Source: an uncultured Bacilli bacterium (GTDB lineage: Bacteria > Bacillota_I > Bacilli_A > ML615J-28 > CAG-313). From it: a DNA stretch of 5,442 nucleotides. Both the position numbers and the translations under genes were made by a program. Every line of letters begins with the position of its first letter. Position 1 is the first letter of the stretch. Location of the stretch: the NCBI GenBank assembly GCA_904502205.1, contig CAJGDR010000063.1:1-5442 (forward strand), in the 5' to 3' direction. Under the pieces are notes generated by a model. It saw only the letters and a list, made by a program, of their open reading frames with translations, was not told where the DNA came from and ran no database searches. Shown one piece after another: positions 1 to 5,393 of this stretch.

Positions 1-829
1 AATCTTCTTTTGATAAATTATGACCAGAATGAAGTTCAACAATTTGACATGATGTACCACTAACAATACTTTCAGCAACACTTCTTTTTGTAAGTTCTTT
101 TACATAAATAACTGGAACATTATTATTTTTAATTTCATTAGTCATTTCAATAATATCATCAATTGATGGATCGACTTCAATTGAACATGTTACATAAACC
201 GATTTATATTTTAAATTAAATTCTTCAAATAAATAATAAAATGCAAATGGTGTACCAAAATAGAATGTTTTACCTTCAGCCATTTTTGATAAATCATTCA
301 TCATTATAATTGCTTTATCAAGTTCGCTTTGATATGTTTTTTCATTTTGTTGAATATGACTCTTTTGTTCTGGTAATAGTTCTTGTAGCTTTTTACTAAT
401 TTCTTGAACCATTAATTTAAGATGAGTTAAACTTGTCCAAATATGTGGATCAATATCATGTGAATGATGCTCATGGTGTTCATGTTTTTCTTCAATATTA
501 GTAATACTAATACCTTCAATCTTTGAAAGATTTAAAGTATTTGTCGCACCTATTTCGCTAGCCCAGTTTTCCATAAAGTCACCTGTATAAATAAATAGTG
601 AACTTTTCTTGATTAAAATCATATCCTCAACAGAAGGATCATAATTATGTGTATCAACACCGGGTAGTACAGCCATTTTTAAATCTACGTACTCGCCAGC
701 TAAACTTCTAACAATATCATATTGTGGGAAGATTGTAGCAACTACAATTGGTAAATCTTGTTCATCATCACGACAACTAACAAGCGTAAATGAACATAGT
801 AGTAATAATATTATCAGAATTTTACGCAT
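1..829 (-). CDS. Metal (probably zinc) ABC transporter substrate-binding lipoprotein, ZnuA/AdcA-like, 3' end missing
   Basis: This gene encodes the extracytoplasmic metal-binding receptor of a cluster A-I ABC importer. It captures Zn2+ (possibly Mn2+) outside the membrane and hands it to a permease. The first 276 residues are visible and the reading frame runs off the left edge. Residues 1-19 are a lipoprotein signal: a basic N-terminus (MRK), a Leu/Ile-rich core and the lipobox LVSC, with Cys19 as lipid anchor. The mature domain begins at about residue 28 (PIVVATIFPQYD). Visible metal-site elements are PGVDTH (His61), a His-rich loop at residues 116-124 (HEHHEHHSH) and DPHIW (His129). The usual third His, in an HxAFxY motif, is replaced by TPFAFYY (residues 193-199), while Cys215 and ELHSGHN (residues 265-271) are present. 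The start ATG at 829 has a GGAAGG ribosome site eight bases upstream. The ABC ATPase and permease are presumably encoded beyond base 1. The family call is firm; the metal specificity is inferred. Confidence 0.9.
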   Translation of the reverse strand, partial: MRKILIILLLLCSFTLVSCRDDEQDLPIVVATIFPQYDIVRSLAGEYVDLKMAVLPGVDTHNYDPSVEDMILIKKSSLFIYTGDFMENWASEIGATNTLNLSKIEGISITNIEEKHEHHEHHSHDIDPHIWTSLTHLKLMVQEISKKLQELLPEQKSHIQQNEKTYQSELDKAIIMMNDLSKMAEGKTFYFGTPFAFYYLFEEFNLKYKSVYVTCSIEVDPSIDDIIEMTNEIKNNNVPVIYVKELTKRSVAESIVSGTSCQIVELHSGHNLSKED

Positions 830-837
830 AATTTTTA

Positions 838-843
838 CCTTCC
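838..843 (-). promoter_or_regulatory. Ribosome binding site of the metal-binding lipoprotein
   Basis: Read on the minus strand this is GGAAGG, eight bases before the ATG at 829. It fixes the start of the lipoprotein, which is also where the signal peptide must begin. Confidence 0.8.
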
Positions 844-855
844 TTTCTTTAGATT

Positions 856-864
856 ATTATATCA
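856..864 (-). promoter_or_regulatory. Extended -10 promoter of the metal-binding lipoprotein gene
   Basis: The minus strand reads TGATATAAT: a perfect TATAAT (856-861) with the TGn extension. The -35 region 17 bases further upstream is poor (TAGATA), as is common for extended -10 promoters. The predicted transcription start is near 849, giving a leader of about 20 bases that contains the ribosome site. The promoter lies just after the terminator of the preceding TPR gene, so the lipoprotein gene is probably an independent unit. No convincing Zur or AdcR operator was found. Confidence 0.7.
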
Positions 865-910
865 TATTTTTAATTTTTTATCTAGTAAATTACAATAATT
901 TTTAAAGTAA

Positions 911-938
911 AAGACTGAATAATTTTTTATTCAGTCTT
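911..938 (-). terminator. Rho-independent terminator of the HAD-TPR operon, overlapping the TPR stop codon
   Basis: A perfect 12-bp stem (911-922 paired with 927-938) closes a four-base loop. On the minus strand it is followed by a T-rich stretch (TTACTTT). The upstream arm on the minus strand encodes the last three residues and the TAA stop of the TPR gene, so the terminator is partly coding. The plus strand is also T-rich after the hairpin, so it could work in both directions, although no plus-strand gene is visible. Confidence 0.85.
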
Positions 939-1967
939 ATTTGTTTTTATTGATTCTAGTTTCTTTTTTAACTCCTCTAATTGCTCTTTAATCTTAAAGT
1001 CATGCGTTAATTCATAAGCGATAGTCATAAAGTAATAATAGATAGGAAGTGACTCTTGTGTCTTTGGATCAGCAAGTAATTTCTTTAAAGTATTTAATAC
1101 TTTTGTACTTGGACCAAATTGAATTTTTTGTGATTTCAAAATGTCTTGAAGTTTTTGAATATCTCTAAAGTCAATATTTTCACCAGGCATATTTTTAACA
1201 GCATTAAATAAATTATCAAGTTCTTTAGTAATTATAAAATTACGAGATAATACACAACATGCATAAGCAACATCTTTATTATTTAAATCATAATAGTATT
1301 TACCAAGTAAAAAATAAGCATTAGCTACTTGAAATTTATTACTTGCATCAAGTAATGCACGGTCAATATTATCTAAAAATTTATTAGTATGACCTAGCTT
1401 TAAATATGCTTCTGCTTGTAAAAGTACAGAATCTACTTGAACTGGATTTAGTTCAATTGATTTATCTAATACTTCAATCGCTTCTTCATAATCTTCTAAA
1501 TTAAATAAATTATATCCTAAATGAAAATAATAATTAGCAACTGGTTCTTCGTACTTAATAACATTTTTATGTTCAGTATTATAATTTAATAAATAATACA
1601 TATGTTCAAATAAATTATTAAATGAATAAACTACTTCATTATCTTGAAGTGGTCTTTCCATTGGAAAAGTATCAATTAATTTAACAACTAATTCTTGAGC
1701 TTTAATATATTCTTTCTTCTTTTCCAAATCAATCATTTGTTTATATAAATCTTTTCTTTTATTGATATTGTCTTTTGCAGCATCAATCAATTTTTGTTTA
1801 CCCATTTCACCATATCTTTTTTCTAAAAGATAAATAATATCTTTCATAACATCAAATTGTGAAATTTTACGGTAATGTTCTGCTTCTTTTAAAACAAGTT
1901 TAAAATCTTCATTAATATTACCAGTAAACTTCTCTAAGACAGAATTTAGTATTTGTTCTTTATCCAT
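927..1967 (-). CDS. TPR-repeat protein of unknown function
   Basis: A 346-residue soluble protein with no signal peptide and no membrane segment. It is mostly predicted helix. The clearest tetratricopeptide repeat is at residues 143-176, with the pattern Y-LG-NLF-L-DYEEAIEVLDKSIELNP. Two weaker units follow at about 177-210 (LLQAEAYLKLG) and 211-244 (YFLLGKYYYDLNN). The N-terminal part (1-130) is rich in Lys and Glu and may hold degenerate repeats or a coiled coil around residues 68-95. The C-terminus (325-346) is a charged, Lys-rich helix. TPR domains are protein-interaction scaffolds; no catalytic motif is visible, so the partner is unknown. The start ATG follows the HAD stop by a single base, and its ribosome site GAGGG lies inside the last HAD codons, so the two proteins are probably translationally coupled and may act together. 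The gene ends inside its own terminator hairpin. Confidence 0.85.
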   Translation of the reverse strand: MDKEQILNSVLEKFTGNINEDFKLVLKEAEHYRKISQFDVMKDIIYLLEKRYGEMGKQKLIDAAKDNINKRKDLYKQMIDLEKKKEYIKAQELVVKLIDTFPMERPLQDNEVVYSFNNLFEHMYYLLNYNTEHKNVIKYEEPVANYYFHLGYNLFNLEDYEEAIEVLDKSIELNPVQVDSVLLQAEAYLKLGHTNKFLDNIDRALLDASNKFQVANAYFLLGKYYYDLNNKDVAYACCVLSRNFIITKELDNLFNAVKNMPGENIDFRDIQKLQDILKSQKIQFGPSTKVLNTLKKLLADPKTQESLPIYYYFMTIAYELTHDFKIKEQLEELKKKLESIKTNKTE

Positions 1968-1968
1968 C

Positions 1969-2820
1969 TTAATCCCTCATTGCTTGATATTGTTTTTTTG
2001 ATAAATCTAATAAATCATTTGATGCAGCTACTTGTTGAATTAATTTTTTAACAATAAATTCAAGTTCTGAATCTTTTTGGAAGTCGCCTTCACAAATGAA
2101 GTTAACACGTTCATCTACTAAAAGTGGTTCTACTTTTTTCTTTTCTTTTTTGTTGTAAATTGCAATTGAGTGACCACCATATTCTTTTACTAATTTCATA
2201 CATGGTACATCTGTTAATCCATCACCAAAATAAATCATGTTGTAATATGGGATTCTTCGATCTTCATCTTTAATTTTAGTATTTAATCTTACATCATCTG
2301 TAACGTCTAATACGCCTTTGGAAATTCTAAACAAAAATTGTGTTTTAGTTGTAAAGTTAACTGTTTGTTGTGGCCAGTCAGCATTACCTCTTTCATTATA
2401 GTGAAATTCACAAGCATATATTTTTTTGAATTCATCAGCAATTGGTGTTCCTTCAATAATTTCTTTAAGACCACTTGATAAAATATAATGTTCAATTTCT
2501 ACACCTAATGATTTTCCATAATCATTAATTCTTTTAAACCATGTTTTTACGCCTTTGTATAATACAACATCTTTACCTAATGCTTGGAAAGATTCTTTAG
2601 TAATAGGTAAATCTTTCTTTTTAGCAGTTTTTAACATTAAATACATGTATGCTAAAATTCTATCCATATCATTCTTTACAGATATTCTATTTGCTTCACT
2701 CCAAAATTGTTCAGAAGACATTCCAATATTTGGAATAAAACTATATTCTTGCATATCTTTAGCACACAAAGTTTTATCGAAATCATACATTAACGCAATA
2801 ATATGTTTTTTGTTTTCCAT
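1969..2820 (-). CDS. HAD-superfamily phosphatase (phosphoserine phosphatase-like hydrolase)
   Basis: A cytoplasmic Mg2+-dependent phosphohydrolase of the haloacid dehalogenase superfamily, 283 residues from the chosen start. All core motifs are visible: motif I YDFDKT with nucleophile Asp13 and acid/base Asp15; motif II ILSSG with Ser115/Ser116; a candidate motif III Lys at 159 or 168; and motif IV GDGLTDVP (199-206) with Asp200 and Asp204. Residues 20-90 form a helical cap insert between motifs I and II, giving a C1-type layout like phosphoserine phosphatases, but the substrate cannot be read from the sequence. An in-frame ATG 17 codons upstream (2871) is rejected: it lies upstream of the promoter, whereas the ATG at 2820 has GAGGTG six bases before it and begins just before motif I. 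The gene is first in an operon with the TPR gene, from which it is separated by one base. Confidence 0.88.
   Translation of the reverse strand: MENKKHIIALMYDFDKTLCAKDMQEYSFIPNIGMSSEQFWSEANRISVKNDMDRILAYMYLMLKTAKKKDLPITKESFQALGKDVVLYKGVKTWFKRINDYGKSLGVEIEHYILSSGLKEIIEGTPIADEFKKIYACEFHYNERGNADWPQQTVNFTTKTQFLFRISKGVLDVTDDVRLNTKIKDEDRRIPYYNMIYFGDGLTDVPCMKLVKEYGGHSIAIYNKKEKKKVEPLLVDERVNFICEGDFQKDSELEFIVKKLIQQVAASNDLLDLSKKQYQAMRD
1974..1978 (-). promoter_or_regulatory. Ribosome binding site of the TPR gene inside the end of the HAD gene
   Basis: The minus strand reads GAGGG across the Met-Arg-Asp codons that end the HAD protein, six bases before the TPR start at 1967. Ribosomes finishing the HAD gene would land on the next start, which suggests coupled translation and a fixed ratio of the two proteins. 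Confidence 0.75.
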
Positions 2821-2826
2821 AGTTTT

Positions 2827-2832
2827 CACCTC
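2827..2832 (-). promoter_or_regulatory. Ribosome binding site that decides the HAD start
   Basis: The minus strand reads GAGGTG, six bases before the ATG at 2820. No comparable site precedes the more upstream in-frame ATG at 2871. This site, together with the promoter position, sets the start. Confidence 0.85.
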
Positions 2833-2838
2833 ATCGTA

Positions 2839-2867
2839 ATTATAAACTATTTGTTTTAAATAATCAA
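2839..2867 (-). promoter_or_regulatory. Sigma-A type promoter of the HAD-TPR operon
   Basis: The minus strand shows a -35 of TTGATT (2862-2867, four of six consensus bases), a 17-base spacer and a perfect TATAAT -10 (2839-2844). The expected transcription start is near 2832, which is the first base of the ribosome site, so the leader would be only about 12 bases. Confidence 0.8.
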
Positions 2868-2999
2868 GCAATAAAATTTATATTTAGTAGATTTTGTATA
2901 TTTTAGAAAACTAGTCTTTTAAAACTTTAAAATAATGTCAAAATTTAGCCAATATCAAACTTTTATGATTTTTCTTGATTACTAAGCGTTTTAAAATAA

Positions 3000-3021
3000 A
3001 AATCTGAAATTTAGAAGATTT
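3000..3021 (-). terminator. birA: Weak candidate terminator after the biotin ligase gene
   Basis: On the minus strand a 6-bp stem (AAATCT with AGATTT) encloses a ten-base loop and is followed by TTATTTT, starting ten bases after the ligase stop codon. The stem has a single G-C pair, so termination may be inefficient and some transcripts could read into the HAD operon. No better hairpin is visible in the spacer. Confidence 0.3.
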
Positions 3022-3030
3022 AAAGGGTTT

Positions 3031-3768
3031 TTAAATGTATGTTTTTATTATTTCAGCTGAATTAATCGTTTTTAAACTATTTTGATATTTTACAATTAAC
3101 TCACCAGAATAATTAATATCAATTACTTCACAATCAATTAATTCTAATGAAGTTTGTAATTTAATCTTTTTACCAATTATAAATGATCTTGAAATATAAT
3201 ATTTCATATATTCAAAAGAATTATAATCTTTAAGATAACTTGATAGTTCATTCAAGATATCTTCTATTAATAAATTTTTATCAAGTTTAACACCGGTTTC
3301 TTTTTCAATGCTTGATGCAATATTCTTTAAACTTTCATCAAATTCTTGATTATATAGATTTATACCAATACCGATTACTAAATAATCAAATTTATTAGTA
3401 TTAAAATTAATTTTAGATTCTACTAAAATTCCAGCAACTTTTAAACTGTTGATATATAAATCATTTACCCATTTAATATCAATTGGAATATTTAATTGCT
3501 TTTCTAAAGATTTACAAACAATAGCACAAATAACACAAGTAATATTATTTAATCGGTCAATCTCAATATTAGGTTTAATTCTAATACTCATATAAAGACC
3601 TACATCTTTATTTGAAACAAATGTTCTTGTAAGTCTACCATGTCCATTTGTTTGTTCTTTTGCTATTAAAACATAATTATCATATAAATTATATTGATCT
3701 TTTTTTAATTCTTTATTTGTTGAGTCAATTGAATCAACAATCTCAAGATGTTTAAAATAGTTATTCAT
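3031..3768 (-). CDS. birA: Biotin--[biotin carboxyl carrier protein] ligase, catalytic type without DNA-binding domain
   Basis: This enzyme activates biotin with ATP to biotinyl-AMP and attaches it to the lysine of biotin-carrier domains. It has 245 residues and starts directly at the catalytic domain (DSIDSTN, 12-18), so it lacks the N-terminal helix-turn-helix of repressor-type BirA and should be a class I, non-regulatory ligase. Visible motifs are the biotinyl-AMP loop TNGHGRLTRTF (40-50, usually GRGR), KWVNDL (99-104, usually KWPND), the catalytic Lys110 in LKVAGIL, and GIGIN (133-137). A small C-terminal domain spans about 195-245. The start has GGTGAT three bases upstream. A likely substrate is the carrier encoded two genes upstream at 5028-5381. 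The gene has its own promoter, so it is linked to the decarboxylase operon by neighbourhood rather than by obligatory co-transcription. Confidence 0.93.
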   Translation of the reverse strand: MNNYFKHLEIVDSIDSTNKELKKDQYNLYDNYVLIAKEQTNGHGRLTRTFVSNKDVGLYMSIRIKPNIEIDRLNNITCVICAIVCKSLEKQLNIPIDIKWVNDLYINSLKVAGILVESKINFNTNKFDYLVIGIGINLYNQEFDESLKNIASSIEKETGVKLDKNLLIEDILNELSSYLKDYNSFEYMKYYISRSFIIGKKIKLQTSLELIDCEVIDINYSGELIVKYQNSLKTINSAEIIKTYI

Positions 3769-3771
3769 ATT

Positions 3772-3777
3772 ATCACC
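3772..3777 (-). promoter_or_regulatory. birA: Ribosome binding site of the biotin ligase gene
   Basis: The minus strand reads GGTGAT, which pairs with the 5'-ATCACC part of the 16S rRNA tail, three bases before the ATG at 3768. The predicted transcription start coincides with its first base. Confidence 0.65.
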
Positions 3778-3783
3778 AAATAT

Positions 3784-3792
3784 ATTATATCA
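3784..3792 (-). promoter_or_regulatory. birA: Extended -10 promoter of the biotin ligase gene
   Basis: The minus strand reads TGATATAAT: a perfect TATAAT (3784-3789) plus the TGn extension. The -35 position (about 3807-3812) falls inside the stem of the preceding terminator and does not resemble TTGACA. The expected start near 3777 gives a leader of about nine bases. The element shares the ten bases TGATATAATA with the promoter at 856-864. Confidence 0.65.
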
Positions 3793-3803
3793 CACAAAAA
3801 GAA

Positions 3804-3830
3804 AAAAAGGTAAGAAATTCTTACCTTTTT
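3804..3830 (-). terminator. Strong rho-independent terminator of the Na+-decarboxylase operon
   Basis: An 11-bp stem (3804-3814 with 3820-3830) carrying a GGTAAG/CTTACC core encloses a five-base loop. On the minus strand it continues into a T-tract. The hairpin begins one base after the beta-subunit stop codon. The outer A-T pairs make it nearly symmetrical, so it could also act on plus-strand transcripts. Confidence 0.9.
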
Positions 3831-3831
3831 A

Positions 3832-5022
3832 TTATCCTAAAATACCTAGAAGTAATCCGGCTGCAACCGCACTACCGATAACACCCGCAACGTTTGGACC
3901 CATTGCATGCATTAATAAGTAATTAGATTTATCTTCTTCAAGACCAATTTTATGAACAACACGAGCTGCCATTGGAACGGCTGATACACCAGCAGCACCA
4001 ATCATTGGATTAATTTTACCTTTAGAAAGTTTGCACATAAGTTTACCAACTAATACACCCGCTGCTGTTGCCATACTGAATGCAACCATACCAAGAACTA
4101 GAATCTTTAAGAAGTCTAAAACTTGATTTAAAGTTGTAAACGTTGCTTTAGCACCTACAGCAAGACCTAATAAAATTGTAATCATATACATTAAAGTTTT
4201 AGATGCTGCATCTACTAAATTAGGTACAACACCAGATTCTTTAATTAAGTTACCAAGCATAAGCATACCAATTAAAGGAGCACATGATGGAATTAACATA
4301 ATTACAACAATCATAACGATAATTGGGAACATGATTTTTTCACGTTTTGAAACTTTTCTAGGTTCAACCATTTTAATTTGACGTTCTTCTTTAGAAGTTA
4401 ATGCTTTAATAATTGGTGGTTGAATAATTGGCACAAGTGCCATATATGAATATGCAACAATAGCGATTGATGCTTTTAATTGTTCACCACCTACTGTTCC
4501 GTTCAATAATTTGTTTGAAAGGAAAATAGCTGTTGGACCATCTGCTCCACCAATGATACCAATTGACGCAGCTTGTAATGCGTCGAATCCTAAAACTAAT
4601 GCACCGACAAATGTAATGAAAATACCAAATTGAGCAGCAGCACCAAGTAATAAACTAGAAGGTCTAGAGATTAGTGGACCAAAGTCTGTTGTTGCACCGA
4701 TTCCCAAAAAGATTAGTGGTGGAAAGATTTCCCAAGCAATACCTCTTTGGAAAGACCATAAAAGTCCAGGCGCAGCATCACCAACAGGTCCTGCAACAAG
4801 TGTTGGTGCAAGGTTTGCAAGTAGCATACCTACTCCAATTGGAATTAATAAATATGGTTCAAAACCTTTTGCAATAGCTAAGAATATTAATAAACAAGCT
4901 ACAGCAATCATTGCAATTCTAAAAATTAAATTAATTGTATCAATCTTACCGTCAGTAAAAAAACCCATTTGCTCAAAGAAGTTTTTGAATAATTGACCGA
5001 ACATTGAATTTGAATAAATCAT
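3832..5022 (-). CDS. oadB: Sodium-translocating decarboxylase, membrane beta subunit (OadB/GcdB/MmdB family)
   Basis: This is the integral membrane subunit that decarboxylates the carboxybiotin on the carrier protein and couples this to Na+ export. Its 396 residues are within the family range, and it has many hydrophobic segments with a charged cytoplasmic stretch at about 208-230. Residues 158-171 ([14 protein letters not shown]) carry Asp161, matching the essential Asp203 of Klebsiella OadB. Residues Asn338, Gly342, Ser347 and Arg354 ([10 protein letters not shown] then MAAR) have exactly the spacing of Klebsiella Asn373, Gly377, Ser382 and Arg389, so the Na+ site looks intact. [13 protein letters not shown] (191-203) and [15 protein letters not shown] (375-389) are further family signatures. 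The start lies five bases after the carrier stop, with AGGA eight bases upstream. The alpha subunit is outside the window, so the substrate (oxaloacetate, methylmalonyl-CoA or glutaconyl-CoA) is undetermined; the symbol is a family name. Confidence 0.94.
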   Translation of the reverse strand: MIYSNSMFGQLFKNFFEQMGFFTDGKIDTINLIFRIAMIAVACLLIFLAIAKGFEPYLLIPIGVGMLLANLAPTLVAGPVGDAAPGLLWSFQRGIAWEIFPPLIFLGIGATTDFGPLISRPSSLLLGAAAQFGIFITFVGALVLGFDALQAASIGIIGGADGPTAIFLSNKLLNGTVGGEQLKASIAIVAYSYMALVPIIQPPIIKALTSKEERQIKMVEPRKVSKREKIMFPIIVMIVVIMLIPSCAPLIGMLMLGNLIKESGVVPNLVDAASKTLMYMITILLGLAVGAKATFTTLNQVLDFLKILVLGMVAFSMATAAGVLVGKLMCKLSKGKINPMIGAAGVSAVPMAARVVHKIGLEEDKSNYLLMHAMGPNVAGVIGSAVAAGLLLGILG

Positions 5023-5027
5023 TTATC

Positions 5028-5381
5028 TTATCCTATTATAGCAATTACTTGTCCGTTAGAAACGCTTGTTCCTTTAGATACAGCGATTGATTTAACAACA
5101 CCTGCAACATCAGCTACAACTTCGTTTTCTAATTTCATTGCTTCTAAAATACATACAACATCACCAACGTTAACTGTTTGTCCAACACTTACTTTAACGT
5201 CTAAGATTGTTCCAGCCATTGGAGCTTTTAATTCAGCACCAGCACCACCTAAAGCAGGTGCAGCAGCTTGAACTGGTTGAGCAGCTTGAACAGGCGCTGC
5301 AATTGTTTGATTGTTTTCAGAAACACTTTCAAGTTCTACTTCGAAAAGTTTACCATTAACTTTTACTTTATATACTTTCAT
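5028..5381 (-). CDS. Biotin carrier protein of the Na+-translocating decarboxylase
   Basis: This 117-residue protein carries CO2 as carboxybiotin from the alpha carboxyltransferase to the membrane beta subunit. It has three parts: an N-terminal segment (1-20, KVKVNGKLFEVELE) typical of decarboxylase carriers; a flexible Ala/Pro/Gln-rich linker (about 28-50); and a biotinyl domain (51-117). The domain begins LKAPMAGTI and contains the biotinylation motif EAMKLEN (80-86), with Lys83 as the modified residue, 34 residues from the C-terminus as usual. The start ATG at 5381 has AGGAG seven bases upstream, and that site overlaps the stop codon of the gene before it. The beta subunit follows five bases after the stop, so these genes form a tight operon. 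Similar domains occur in acetyl-CoA carboxylase (AccB) and pyruvate carboxylase, but the beta subunit next door makes the pump assignment secure. Confidence 0.93.
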   Translation of the reverse strand: MKVYKVKVNGKLFEVELESVSENNQTIAAPVQAAQPVQAAAPALGGAGAELKAPMAGTILDVKVSVGQTVNVGDVVCILEAMKLENEVVADVAGVVKSIAVSKGTSVSNGQVIAIIG

Positions 5382-5388
5382 GATTACT

Positions 5389-5393
5389 CTCCT
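5389..5393 (-). promoter_or_regulatory. Ribosome binding site of the biotin carrier gene
   Basis: The minus strand reads AGGAG, seven bases before the ATG at 5381, overlapping the TAG stop of the upstream gene (5392-5394). The overlap suggests coupled translation along the decarboxylase operon. Confidence 0.8.

Larger units (their letters stand above)
2821..3030. other. AT-rich spacer between the biotin ligase gene and the HAD operon
   Basis: This gap of about 210 bases holds the HAD promoter and ribosome site at its left end and a weak terminator candidate at its right end. In the middle (about 2870-2995) I see only AT-rich sequence. No open reading frame with a ribosome site, no stable GC-containing hairpin and no RNA-gene signature are visible. 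Confidence 0.6.

Noticed and set aside
2307..2495. 62-codon minus-strand reading frame
   Set aside because: It lies wholly inside the HAD gene in another frame, has no ribosome site, and the HAD motifs prove the other frame is coding.
2555..2839. 94-codon plus-strand reading frame with hydrophobic stretches
   Set aside because: It is antisense to the HAD gene start and promoter. Its Phe/Ile/Leu-rich content is the expected complement of Lys/Asn/Glu-rich AT-biased coding, and no family is recognisable.
2895..2925. Partial palindrome around CTAG in the spacer
   Set aside because: The arms pair in only about four of six positions outside the CTAG core. The sequence is almost pure A/T, so it is not distinguishable from chance.
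2936..2941. Perfect TTGACA on the minus strand, a possible -35 for a second HAD promoter
   Set aside because: No acceptable -10 hexamer occurs 15-19 bases downstream; the sequence there is TTTTAAAAGACTAG.
4674..4877. 67-codon plus-strand reading frame
   Set aside because: It is antisense to the well-conserved beta subunit, rich in Gln/Leu/Val as an antisense artefact, and has no ribosome site or promoter.
5004..5022. Alternative start for the beta subunit at the second Met (5004)
   Set aside because: There is no ribosome site before it, whereas the ATG at 5022 has AGGA eight bases upstream and sits five bases after the carrier stop.
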